Of a stretch of 64,000 nt of DNA, positions 33,322 through 44,627 are shown one piece after another; the stretch's first letter is position 1; each line of letters begins with the position of its first letter. The translations under genes were made by a program, and so were the position numbers. The notes below the pieces were generated by a model. The model had not been told where the DNA came from, did not search any database, and was given only the letters and a program-made list of their open reading frames with translations. This stretch comes from Hanleya hanleyi (lineage: Eukaryota > Mollusca > Polyplacophora > Lepidopleurida > Hanleyidae): assembly GCA_036873755.1 (NCBI GenBank), contig JAVTVY010019455.1, positions 1 through 64,000 of the forward strand, in the 5' to 3' direction.

Positions 33322-34275
33322 TTAGCATTTCAATGCAGGTACCCCCATGTTCCCAATGACCAGGGCCTTCTTACTAAAATCAACAACACAGCCGTAAGCA
33401 GACAGGAAGTCCGAACCCAGTAACAAATCATGAACCACCGGGGCTACAATCATGTCTCCAAAGCAGTTAAACCCTGCAACAGAAAGGGGAACCTGTCGAA
33501 CCAACATTCCCATACTCGTCGTACCCTGAAATGCACCAGTTAGCTTAATGCGAGTGGATGACAGTCCTGTAACCCCTAACTTCTCGAATAATTCCAGACT
33601 CATGACTGTAACCTGAGAAGCAGTATCCACTATCGCACTCACTGGAACTGACCCGACCCTGACCGGAACTACCATTGCCCCCTCCCGAGCCCCAGACAAG
33701 GTAATGCCTCTAACGGCAGCAGTCGACCCGGCAGCAGTCGACCCGGCACCATCCGACGAGGCAGGTCCTCCTGTGGTAACCAACCCGTCAAGATTAGTGC
33801 GAACGGGGCAACTTCGACTGATGTGCCCTAATTGGCGACAAAGATGGCATCGTACTTGGGGACATCGGAAGCTCTTATGCCCATTTTTCCCACACGAGTA
33901 ACAGGTAACTCTGTTAATAGGGGCTTCACTGGTTACCGGTAGCTCGGGAGAATTAACAAGTCTCAATCGAGACTCACCCCGACCCTCCCGAAAAATATCC
34001 CCTCCCACAGACTTAAGTTCCGTGGAAACTAGACGGACCTCTGCTACATTCAAAGCTTGATGATTATACAGTGAGGCGTTGACACATGTCAACGCATCCT
34101 GAATAGTTCTGGGGTCTTTCTCCATAGCAAACAAAACTATAGCCTGTGGTTCATGACAACCTTTGAAAAATTGCTCCACGGCTATTAATTCGACTAACTC
34201 ACGTGGAGCCCCCGGATACCCCTTCACAGCTAAATGAACACAGGTCGAGGACAGTAGAGTTGGCACATGCCACAA
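33322..34275 (-). pseudogene. gag C-terminus, zinc knuckles and retropepsin-like protease
   Basis: A 317-codon open frame on the minus strand, the continuation of the gag that begins at 36335. Two CX2CX4HX4C knuckles (CYSCGKNGHKSFRC at about residue 125; CHLCRQLGHISRSC at about 143) bind the RNA. After a short Ser/Ala/Gly linker comes an aspartic protease region with IVDTASQVTVMS (Asp217) and LLLGSDFLSAYG near the end. The usual DTGA/DSGA loop reads DTAS, so activity is uncertain. The frame ends before any RT. Its first codons border the LINE insertion, so its true start is upstream, in the 35010-36335 part. Confidence 0.82.
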
Positions 34276-35070
34276 TTGGGTTACTTATATTAAATCAATA
34301 TTGACCGAGACCCACTCTTTTCACATTTGGGAAAATCAAGCTTGTGCCCATTCCAAAGCCTCACTCGGGTTTATAAAGCAAAACCTGATTAATATCTATG
34401 CAAATATGTGGACTCAACTTGTGAAAAGTTCAAGCAAATTAAGTTCATATTCAACATACAAAACGAATTTCTGGACAGAATCTGCTACTCTGAACATTAG
34501 AAATAGGCGTCACCGGACAGCCTTAACACGGCTCTGAATAAGCGCCCACAATTTGATCATTGAACGAGGCCGTTACTCCGCCATGCCCAGAGAAGAAAGG
34601 CTTTGCAGCACATGCGGTGTGATAGACGATGAACCACACTTTGTGCTATGTTGCAAAAAATGTGTTGCACAAAGGAGAGAGCTAATGGCTACTATTGAGT
34701 CAACCATCCGGTTAGTTGGTCCCCCTCAACATATTTTATTCATGCAAATCATGGCATCAAACAAACAATGCGTAGCAAATGCTCTTGCAAAGTACGTATA
34801 CGAGTGCTTTAAAATTATGGAAGAGAGTGGGTCCGGTTGAAACCGTACGGGTACGATACTGTAACAGTATTTATATGATAATAGATCATAACTGGTTGCC
34901 GATCTTTATATACACATATAAACTCGCCGTGTTAGTTAGTTATTGTTTTTAATGCACACATATATCTTTTTCTGTCTTTGTTTTTTTTTTTTTCTTTTTT
35001 TTCTTTTTTTCAATTTGCCTTTAGTCTGTATGGCAAAAAAGAGCAATAAAACTGATTCTGATTCTGATTC
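34276..35070 (+). mobile_element. 5'-truncated LINE fragment inserted in gag
   Basis: A + strand fragment holding the C-terminus of a LINE ORF2: LTRL near 34535 and then IERGRYSAMPREERLCSTCG with DEPHFVLCC (34553-34840). This is the Cys/His-containing C-terminal pattern of several LINE clades. An AT-rich 3' UTR follows, ending in AATAAAAC and a (TGATTC)3 tail at 35053-35070. No poly(A). It separates two parts of the minus-strand gag. Clade not assigned. Confidence 0.75.
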
Positions 35071-36335
35071 CTATAACCAAAATCAGCCAAAGTGTCATTG
35101 GCCCCTCGCTCCTCCACCTGCAACCGATGTCGGATTGCTCGAGGAGGCTCGAGATCGCCATACCGTTTGTCTAAGGCGTCAAACAGCTCATCAAAAGAAT
35201 TAAAAACTGCTTTCGGTAAGAAAGAGTAATACTCGATGGCCTTGCCATGCATGCACTCAGTCAAACGCTTTAGAGATTTTGCCTTGCTCCACTTCCGATC
35301 TTGAGCTTCTAATTCAAATTTAATTTTAAACGGAGACCAACCTTTGGCATCGCCGGAAAAAACTAATGTTTTCGGAAGTGGACGGCTGCTACTGCGTGTA
35401 AAAGGTGATGGCGAGGGGCTATGGCCACGTGATGTTAAAGGGCTACGGCTACGCCAGCGTACTGTTCGAGGACCACGGAGAAGTCGACGTGATCTCAAAC
35501 TCGCTTTATGTTGCCGAATAGGCTGCGAAATATTTGACTCTATTAACTTATCTCCCCTGTCTTCCTGACCAGGAGCAATTCCAGAATGATCAATGGATGG
35601 AGAGGAATGGCTACCTTTGTGCTCCTCCCCAACCTTACTATGTGAAGGGACGAAAGGGTCAGAGATGGGCACAAAAGGATGCTCCACCGCCTGATGATGC
35701 CCTGACCCCTCACAAGCATTCACCACTCCTGCATCCATATAATGTGCATGCTGGGTACCCTCACCAGAATTACATTCCCCACCCCCCAACCCCGGCATTT
35801 GCACAACATTGATCACAGACAAATTTTCCTGCTCAACGTTGCCCATTGACAGCCTAACATCACCAGTCTGCACTGAACTAGCATCAGCCCCCACCCCTCT
35901 AACCATTGGAGTAGACGTCTGGCCACGCATCATGGTCACCAGCATTCCAACCTGGTCCCCCATGTTGGTAAACCCTGCCCCTAATTTATCATCCATCCCC
36001 CTCAAGTGAGAATCCATCCCTGTCAATTCCGTTCCCACCCAGCTCTCCAATTTACAAACATTCTGAACACATTCTCTCAAGCTCTGAGAGAGACTCTGAA
36101 CAACAGATTCCCTTTCCCCCCTTAAATTTTGAATGTGATTTTCCATCTCAGCTCGCAATTCGCCTACATGTTTTTCAATTAAATCTGAAACATACTCAGG
36201 GCAAATGGAAACATCTACCCCACTAATAAGAGAATTCTCCATCAAAGGATTCTTCTGGAATTGTTCAATATTATGTGCCATTGATACGTCTACTGGTACC
36301 AGTTCTGTCATGGTGTGAATTGTGGGACTCCACAA
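35071..36335 (-). pseudogene. gag N-terminal and capsid region, cut by the LINE fragment
   Basis: The minus-strand frame starts at ATG 36335 (MWSPTIHTMTEL; an internal Met at MTELVPVD is an alternative start). It encodes a coiled-coil-like region (about residues 50-120), a long low-complexity Ser/Gly/His segment, an Arg/Ser-rich segment (about 270-310) and a capsid-like region with LVFSGDAKGWSPFKIKFE and FDELFDALDKRYGD. It then runs into the LINE tail, where NQNQNQ is encoded by the TGATTC repeat. Downstream gag resumes at 34275. The capsid pattern supports gag of a Ty3/gypsy-type element. Confidence 0.8.
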
Positions 36336-39300
36336 AAATGCAAATGCAAGTATTCAATAAACTGCAATACTCACTTCCAAAATGGCTGCCATGAAATAAA
36401 TTTATCTGCCTTACTTGATTTGTCAAAATACTCGCCTCCAATGGTACAAATCTAGCTACAATAAATTCCAACCAAGCTGCAGGAAAAATAAAATGCGCAG
36501 CTCCAAAATTACCGGTCAACCAACTGGACAGCAATGGCTGTGATGCACAATAAATTCTGTTTTCTGTATAAAACAGAACTAAGTAGTTGTGTCAACTACT
36601 CACACTCAGTGAGTTTCCACTCCAGAAACTCACTGGAAAAAATGAAGCACTTATAAGCTGAACGCACACACGTTATCGCAGTCAATGCGTTCTAGTGTTC
36701 TTATTCAACTCAAACCCATGAGAAAAAATGAAAAAGAACAAGACCCTTCAATACAAGTGCATCACGCGTTGTTGCAACTTCCCTGTGAAGTCCAAAAACT
36801 AGAAACAAACCAAGCCAAATAAAATACAAAATAATCGATGTCGCTAGTAGCCCAGTTAGTGCTTAATGGCTCAATAGCACGGGTGTTGAATACTAAACAA
36901 TCATCAAATGGTGTCAATCAATACCAAATGTGACCTAGTTATCAAAGTCTATTTCCCAAAACGAATAGGATCAAAACTCACCGAGTTGGCATTTTGCAAT
37001 CACGAACTAAATTATGGTTGCCTATTTAATAAATGCCCTTCAAATGTATCCAAAATCAACTGGTGTTGCCCAACAATACCCGATTACACTCTAATCAGGC
37101 GCAATGTTGATGCTACACCAATTGTTTTTTATTTTTTTTTTATTTTTTTTTGTTTCAACTAAATGTAAGAGTGTGTGTTTTAATAACCACCAATCACTCT
37201 ACCAAAATCAGATGGTGTCACTTGACACCACCAGACCACTATGTAGCGCCGATATGTCAACACTCAAAAGAAAATTTTATTTTATTTTTTTATTTTTCAA
37301 AGTAAACCCAAGAATGTGTGTTTGAATAAACACTAAGCTCTCAATCAAAATCAGATGGTGCCACTTAACACAACCAGACCACAATCAAATTGAGTGCAGT
37401 GCGGATATGTCAACACTCAAATCTCCAAATACCATCTGAGTTTGTTGTAATAAACACCAAATAATCAACCACATCCACCAGATCAAAATCTGGTTAAATA
37501 TGGTACAAGTTTGTCAACATCCCACCACCAAAATATTGACCGTTTATTTAAACTCAAAATAAATTATTCCCAAAATACTGAGTGTATTTCAGCAACACTG
37601 ACCACTCACCCTTTTCACAGTGTAAGTCACCATTGAGTACACCATCAAGGTTTACAGTGTATATTCACCACCACAGAATATGAGGTCAATTCAATTTGTA
37701 CAGTCTAACTCACCAAATCAGAATGAACACCAGCAATTTATGTATTCACTATGTAAACTCACAGGTAGCATTCAGCTACATGTAACACCTCACGAAAACC
37801 CACGAAGTTAGTAGCCAAGCTAGGTACCAATATATTAGCAAATCTATTGAAACATTGATTTGAATGTTCTATGCCATGGCTAGCAAGAATTTCAATCAAA
37901 TGAGAGAAAATCCCCCACATCCAACGTAAGCACCAGCTAATCCCTCGCGCAATAGCTACCAGGCAATAGCCAGATGAACTTGAAAATGAAATTGGGCGAA
38001 TTCCAAAAATTACTAAATTGAACTCTAGCCGTAGGCCATAGATTTTCAGTCAATGTCCCAATCAAATTCACAAAAACTGACCACCGGAAAAGTCAACGTA
38101 GTTTGACCGATAATACAAAGTCAAACTAAATATTGCTATACATTTTAAGTCGACCACACCATGAAAAATGGTCAACAGAAATTGACAGTGCTATAGATAA
38201 GACAACCGTGCAAAACTATACCAGTGGCACAGCAAGAATAACCACAATTTGTCAACAGCATGACTGATGAATCCACGTACATCACAAGGTCATGCAGTAC
38301 ATAACCTTGTATCCCAAACTCCCCGAACCACCGAACCGAAAGGAAATGACTAATCTGACCGCGTTCAGTCACTAAAACTTCATCCCATGCTCAAAATCTT
38401 CTCCAAAAACCCCAACATTACCAACCCAACCACTGAATACATGAAAAATATAATTATGATGAGACAGCACTATAAACAAAACACACAAATACACGAATGG
38501 ACACACAAACAGTACCGGTACACATACATGACAACACAAACATTAACATATAAACCATTCAAATATTGCACCTTCAAAACCTTTATCCCAACTTCTACTC
38601 CTAATTTTCCCTACCAAATACTATCTCAGAAAAAAAAAAACTACTTCAAAATTCACCAAATCACACAAAATTCTAGCTAAATCTAAGGTGCAATATTGAA
38701 GGCAACCAGCAGGCAAGTCTGCCCGCTACACTGGCCATCTAACCAACCTAAACAATTACAATCCTATTCCTTTTTATTCCCGAATGTAACCTTCAAGTTA
38801 CTGTCGTTGTTGTTGTTGTTCCAAATAACAACAACAACTTGTCAGTAAATTCGCAAAATTTTCAAAAGGAACGCGAACTCAAACCAAATTGTAAACTGGG
38901 GTAGTTCAAAATAACCCCGCTTCACTCGCGATAAATTATACCCAGACAAATATGGCAAATCAAGTCGATCTGACGAAAGAGAAGACTATCAAGGGTCCAA
39001 TTTTCGTCACAACACACAGACTGTTTTTGGCTAAATTCACGAAACAATCATTGTCAAACTACTCCATATATTGCACAGAGCTTCAGAACTATTGCTGTAT
39101 AATCTTTAGTTCACAACCAATGAAAGCCAAATCAATTTCATTTGGAAAATCCGCCATCGCGAAAAAACGTGACCATGCCGACGAGAAAATAAAATATTCC
39201 AGAACTTCGCTGGAAGCTCAAATTTTCACAAAACCCCTTTTATAAAGTAAAACACTTCCAGCTTATATCGACCCAATCGTAAATGAAAGCCAACAAGTTA

Positions 39301-39439
39301 GTCAGGACTCGGAAATGAAGATTTTCACACCCAAATTTTCAAAACCTCAAAATGGCCGCCCATCTGGACACTGCATTCAGACCGCCATCAAGACGTAAAT
39401 TTGCCTAATAATAACCACAAATCTACGCTTAATACTTTA
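36336..39439 (-). other. long 5' leader of the gag-protease element
   Basis: About 3.1 kb between the right LTR and gag with no gene, unusually long for a leader. It is A-rich on the + strand, with (T)n runs at 37120-37160 and 37275-37300 and (A)10 at 38630. A complementary pair of triplet runs (TTG)n and (AAC)n at 38806-38840 can form a hairpin. Confidence 0.7.
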
Positions 39440-39449
39440 ACTTCTGACA
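39440..39449 (-). promoter_or_regulatory. tRNA-Leu-type primer-binding site of the gag-protease element
   Basis: On the minus strand, a few bases inside the right LTR, the sequence TGTCAGAAGT matches the start of the tRNA-Leu primer site used by several animal Ty3/gypsy elements (family knowledge). It confirms minus-strand orientation. Confidence 0.65.
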
Positions 39450-39455
39450 CCAATT

Positions 39456-39775
39456 TGTAGTAACTTCAGCTACCTAGATATTAGCCAGTATAGAAGACAG
39501 CCTTACCTGCCGGTTAAAACCCTGAGAGAGGCAGTCAGCAGGTCTTGTCAGTCTCTTGCAGTCCAGGTCAAATCGTTCTCTGGCTTCTCTTGCAAGCCCG
39601 CGAGTTACTCTCATTGGCTAGAGGGCAATCAGCGCCCTCTACCAAGGGGAGAGAGAGAGAGGAGACAACTCTTGTAATATTAAAGCAATTGTCTCCCCTG
39701 CTACACTGGCCTACTGTTCGTTAATAGTCTGTGATATTCTATCACTGAAATGTGAGAAAACCTATTCTTACTACA
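39456..39775 (-). repeat. right (5') LTR of the gag-protease element
   Basis: 320 bp, nearly identical to 30763-31082, ending at CTACA before the CCTT target duplication. Confidence 0.93.
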
Positions 39776-40325
39776 CCTTGTTGATTTGGGCCACTGTTAC
39801 ATAAATAATCTTTTGCTATATTAACTGAACTGTAGGGTTAGTTAGACAGTCGCCCTGATGCCAGTTGTTCAGAACGGTTGGGGAATGGAAAGAAAGCTAT
39901 GATGTCGAAGTCCAGCCGTGAGTATTACAAGCGTCTAGTCCGTCATTCATAATCCAGCCGTCGTCCATTAGAGAATATCCGCGTCCATAATCCAAAGACC
40001 TATTCCATATTCCATATAACACTATTAGCACCAAATTCAAAAAGACAATCATAGTATACATAAACATAGGCTTGTTTCCTGCAAGAGAGAAGCGGTCAAC
40101 AGTTTTCAATGATGCCGGCAAGACATCATGATGTTCCAAAAATATCAAATCCGCATCGCTGATCAGTATTCTTAATCCATAATATTCGTTGTAAAGTCGT
40201 CATCTAAAGAATGATGTATCTCAGTCACGCTTTGATTGTGACTGTTCATATGAGTACCATGAGGATCTTGAAGTACATGGGTTCATACGGCCCCTAGCCC
40301 CGGGTTAAGCGGAATTAGACACAAG

Positions 40326-41213
40326 TTACGAAACGTAGCGCCATAGATCTTGCACGCTACGTTCGTATTTTGCTATCAGCATGCGATATGTATCGCCAAA
40401 TTTGAGAAACTTTGAGTGGAGGCGCTTGGTGGAATAGCCCTGTTTTATAAGTTTCTGCAACAATGTTTTGTGACGTTGATTAAAATCATCACATCTAACA
40501 CAGGATCTAGCAAATGCTACTAAGCGAGATATGTATACGCCATATGCAGGTCCCACTGGAATATTACTATCCAGAAAGGGATAGTTTACGATGTCGAAAT
40601 TGTAATCATCTCTTTTGTCATAAAGTCGACGAGAGAGAATGCCCGCTTCATTTTTATAGAGATAGAGATCTAAATAAGATGTGCCTGTAGGGCTATCTGT
40701 AGTTTCCTTCAAATCCAGTGAAGGTGGATATATATCCTTCACTGCGTCATTTATATAGCGATTATCCACAGCGAGAAGATCGTCTATATAGCGTTTGGTG
40801 AATGAGAAGGAACGGGCTTTGAATGGATCGGTTTTTGAAAGCGCCTGCATATAGTCATATTCATAAGAGAACAGATACAGGTCAGCCAACAGGGGTGCAC
40901 CATTAGTACCCATTGGAATACCTATATGCTGCTGATATATTGTGTTGCCAAATTTCGCATAGATATTTTTAATGAGTAATTCAAGCAACTCTATAAACAA
41001 AGAAACATCCCATGAATGATATCTCTTATATGTAGTCGAGCTACAGAATGCTTTATGGCTTCCGACATTAATATATCTACGATCAGTTTTCTTGAACACA
41101 GATACTATTAATGAACTTATACGGTCAATAAGGTCCTGATGAGGGATTGTAGTATAGAGAGTCGAGAAATCCCATGTGGATATGTCTGTACGGTATGTGA
41201 CCTTTAGCATCAA
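40326..41213 (-). pseudogene. Penelope-like reverse transcriptase of copy X (core and C-terminus open)
   Basis: 295 codons open on the minus strand: DFSTLYTTIPHQDLIDRI, FGNTIYQQHIGIPMGTN, RYIDDLLAVDNRYIND, SYLDLYLYKNEAG, then the VNYPFLDSNIPVGPAYGVY tail and the family end SVQDLWRYVS. The palm Asp pair is intact. The first residues come from a small deletion that shifts frame near 41205. The N-terminal half is in other frames up to 41450 and then beyond copy Y. No endonuclease domain follows; the next 400 bp are the conserved 3' region. Confidence 0.8.
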
Positions 41214-41450
41214 GTTCTTCCGTAAGACATTTTGAGTTTTTCAATATCCACATACATTCAACGAGTTCTTAGAAATAGTGGCGCAATACCTTTCCCAAAA
41301 TGCTTTTACCTCCTGAAGGGCCCTCGTCAACAGGGTTGAAAGAAGCTTGGTGGTGCAGCTTCTAGAACCAGCTATGAATCTAGCTTTGAATGGTGATTTA
41401 TGCATTTTGGGAGTCCAGTATATTTTTGGTATGTCGTTATGATTGGTTGA

Positions 41451-42210
41451 AATTACAAGCGTCTAGTCCGTCATTCATAATCCAGCCGTCGTCCATTAGA
41501 GAATATCCGCGTCCATAATCCAAAGACCTATTCCATTTTCCATATAACAGTATTAGCAACAAATTCAAAAAGACAATCATAGTATACATAAACATAGGCT
41601 TGTTTCCTGCAAGAGAGAAGCGGTCAACAGTTTTCAATGATGCCGGCAAGACATCATGATTGTTCCAAAAATATCAAATCCGTATCGCTGATCAGTATTC
41701 TTGATCCATAATATTCGTTATAGAGTCGTCATCTAAAAAAAGATGTATCTCAGTCACGCTTTGATTGTGACTGTTCATATGAGTACCATGAGGATCTTGA
41801 AGTACATGGGTTCATACGGCCCCTAGCCCCGGGTTAAGCGGAATTAGACACAAGTTACGAAACGTAGCGCCATAGATCTTGCACGCTACGTTCGTATTTT
41901 GCTATCAGCATGCGATATGTATCGCCAAATTTGAGAAACTTTGAGTGTAGGCGCTTGGTGGAATAGCCCTGTTTTTAAGTTTCTGCACCAATGTTTTGTG
42001 ACGTTGATTAAAATCGTCACATTTAACACAGGATCTAGCAAATGCTACTAAGCGAGATATGTATACGCCATATGCAGGTCCCACTGGAATATTACTGTCC
42101 AGAAAGGGATAGTTTACGATGTCGAAATTGTAATCATCTCTTTTGTCATAAAGTCGACGAGAGAGAATGCCCGCTTCATTTTTATAGAGATATAGATCTA
42201 AATATGATGT
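41451..42210 (-). mobile_element. RT element copy Y nested in copy X
   Basis: 5'-truncated copy starting at the TSYLDLYLYKNEAG-coding part and ending with the family 3' terminus at 41451. Because it entered copy X in frame, a 281-codon frame (42750-41905) runs from the X N-terminus (TGDLDVVSDKDLKLL) straight into Y. This looks like an RT lacking its core but is a by-product of nesting. Confidence 0.82.
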
Positions 42211-42831
42211 ACCTCTTTCCCTGAGAAACTTTTTGTGATTGTTAAATAAATCTTCCAGAGTAAATGCAGTTTGGGAGTAAGTAGACGTATTTGATGAAGA
42301 TATGTCTACACTCAATTCTTTAACCAGCATCTGGTAATAGTAATATTTACATATGAATATTATATTATTCGGAGCTTTGTCTGCTGGGACTATGACGAAT
42401 TTACTCTGGAGATTTGCTAGAACTTCTTGCGAATTGAGGTTTCTCAGTACTTGTTTTACTTGGGGAAGAGTACTTCTGTCAATATGGCGGATTGTTTCAA
42501 CGACCTTGCTCTTGGTGAGGTCCAGCCAATCAGCGAGTACTGCAGGTTCAACTTTTTCTCGCTTAGACCATTCAATAACGTACTGTTCTAATGCAGACAG
42601 GACTATCTTCTGGTCGGCCTTCATATTTATTCTTCTTGGCTCTCTATATTTAGGTCCTTTCATCAGGAGTAATTTCAGATCCTTATCACTCACCACATCA
42701 AGGTCACCAGTCACAATATGTTTGCATGGTGTATAGATAAAGTTCGACAATTCACGATCACAACTATAGCCTTCTGACGTGTATAAGTTCCAGTCAAACT
42801 CCTTGACAGCATTGGAGTAATTGAATATTTG

Positions 42832-43754
42832 TACATGTATCGTTTGTGAAGTTGTGTTGGTACATTTAGCCGATCAATATTGTTAATCTTTGAACCGCTA
42901 TAGACCAACTGTTATTTCGAATGTATTATTAGAGATGGTCCGTGAATTATTGCTTTATATAATTGAATATACAAATTGTACTGAATGCATTCTGTATTTA
43001 CAGACCACCCGGTTTTATGAGGTGTCGTATACAGGCGTAGCGACGAATCCAAGGACAACGCACTTGGCTGTCCTGGCAAAAACTGAGCGGGCCAAGTTCG
43101 AGGACTGGAGTTTCTCAACAGCGTGGATGGTGTGTTAACGGATTCGGTCGGACGCGGCGGTATACGCGTACGGTACTGGCATGATTTGGTGAGATCGGAC
43201 TAAAATGATATTTGATGTGCCGTGCACTGTAAATCGGGGTGTTCTAGATGAAAACGATGAACTTGTAGGACTATATGTGAATTCTATGGACTGTCTTCGG
43301 TGTGTGAACTGTCTGCATGATGTATTGGTGTATTTATACTCTCGGTTGGTCTGGTTGTATCATGTATTAAACTTGTTTATGTTTTAAACATTGTTGTTCG
43401 ACTTTGTTTACCGTAGGACCCGTGACAGTCACCGGGTTCTGCTTTATTTCAGAGAAGACATTGAATATTTCTAAGATTCATACGGACGTCCACCAAACTG
43501 TTATAAAACTCGCTTCGTCAAGTTTATGCAGAATAATTGTCAACCATGCACGTTTAATTCCAGGGAGATAATTTTTAAGGAAACTTCACTTCAAATACGA
43601 GGGTCTAGTTCCCAATTAGACATTTTAAAGACGGTTAATCCTTGAATTTCCCTGAGATTAAACCAATCTTAAGTCACAGAATGATACACACAATCCACCA
43701 GAAATGTGATCTAAACAACAAAATGTCGAGAAAGCACTTAAGGTTGAGAAATCA
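42832..43754. other. unassigned stretch
   Basis: No recognised gene. Open frames of 60-80 codons on both strands look like chance. No repeat seen. Confidence 0.4.
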
Positions 43755-44166
43755 TTACTAGATCCATTTACGATGCAAGTTGCGGGGCCTACTGGGAGTG
43801 GAAAAGGGATAGATAAATTACTATGTGGAATCGAATACTATCGATTCCACAGAGAATGATGTACTGCTAAGATAAATTACAACGAGTAGAGTCCCTGACA
43901 TAGTTTCCTCAATCTCGGCAATGACGAATATTTCGATCCCGATATGATAGACCAATCAAGGTACGAGAATTTCATTCCTGTTTATCAAAGGATATCACCA
44001 CGATAATATATCTGTTATTTAAATAGAATAGGGCAAGGCTTCCAGAGTTATCAGTTTGAGGTCCTAGTATGTTCTGTTCATTAACCAGATCGACAAGCAA
44101 CAGATAACATATTTAGGTTGGCGCGTTAATCCGAGGAAACTCGATTACTTAACGAAAACGTGTGAA
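43755..44166 (+). pseudogene. possible relic of a second Maverick ATPase
   Basis: Near 43758 the + strand encodes DPFTMQVAGPTGSGKGI, which resembles the start of the Maverick ATPase with its Walker A loop (final Thr replaced). Just before 44166 a QITYLGWRVNPRKLDYL segment could be its C-terminal region. The sequence between is too decayed to follow, including the Walker B part. An RT-element 3' fragment begins at 44167, as in the intact case at 4485. Moderate to low confidence. Confidence 0.4.
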
Positions 44167-44255
44167 TTACAAGCGTCAGGTCCGTCATTCATAATTCAAC
44201 CGTCGTCTGTTAAAGAATATCCGCTTTTCCATAATCCAAATACCTATTCCATATT
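44167..44255 (-). mobile_element. RT element 3' terminal fragment
   Basis: About 90 bp matching the family 3' terminus (ACAAGCGTCAGGTCCGTCAT onward) and stopping abruptly at TATTCCATATTC. Too short to contain RT. Confidence 0.8.
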
Positions 44256-44627
44256 CATGAGTTTAGGATGCAGGGGCCCGGCCTCGGACAACTTCCAGAC
44301 ACCCCTGTGAAGACACCCTCATCGACAAGTAGACCGAACGAGATTAGACAGGCTGTACAAGTTAGGGATGGGATGTATACATGTACATTCTGGTTTAAGC
44401 GGGCCAGATTAATAGGGTCAGATGATTACGAACATGGTTGGAATAGATCGGCTCAAAAGAGAATATTTTTCAGATGATGAGAGTGAATATGCAGAAAGTA
44501 TTCATCCTAAGACGTATTAATGCCCAGAAGTGTATTAAATGGGAGCGATATGCAAGAGGTGGGGAAAATGCACTTCGTAAAGTTTGTGCAATTTGTGAAA
44601 CTGAACGCTGTGTTTGAAATTTAAATA

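Larger units (their letters stand above)
30763..39775 (-). mobile_element. young non-autonomous LTR element (gag-protease only) nested in the 3' LTR
   Basis: Two 320-bp LTRs bound it, each starting TGTAGTAA and ending TTACTACA. The sequence CCTT stands at both sides (30759-30762 and 39776-39779) as the 4-bp target duplication. Transcription is on the minus strand: a primer site inside the right LTR, gag, zinc knuckles, protease, then 2.2 kb without genes, and a purine tract inside the left LTR. No RT, RNase H or integrase is visible anywhere, so it would need enzymes from another element. The LTRs differ at two positions by eye, so it is very young. Confidence 0.92.
21338..39801 (+). mobile_element. 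young Ty3/gypsy LTR retrotransposon, 3' LTR interrupted
   Basis: Complete structure: 5' LTR 21338-22518, primer site, leader, gag with zinc knuckle, long pol (PR-RT-RH-IN), purine tract, 3' LTR 29607-30762 continued at 39780-39801. A second LTR element separates the two 3' LTR parts. By eye the LTRs differ at about eight or nine places in 1.15 kb, so insertion is recent. No matching target duplication is obvious (ATGTA before, TAAAT after). Confidence 0.93.
39926..42831 (-). mobile_element. RT element copy X, interrupted by copy Y
   Basis: Minus-strand copy with 3' end at 39926. Its parts 39926-41450 and 42211-42831 meet at one point of the family sequence (after FLRERG), and copy Y lies between them. 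Upstream of 42831 the match to copy A is lost, so X is 5'-truncated. This is the best preserved RT of the family in the window. Confidence 0.82.

Noticed and set aside
41905..42750. A 281-codon apparent RT variant lacking the palm core
   Set aside because: It is produced by copy Y inserting in frame into copy X; not a distinct protein.
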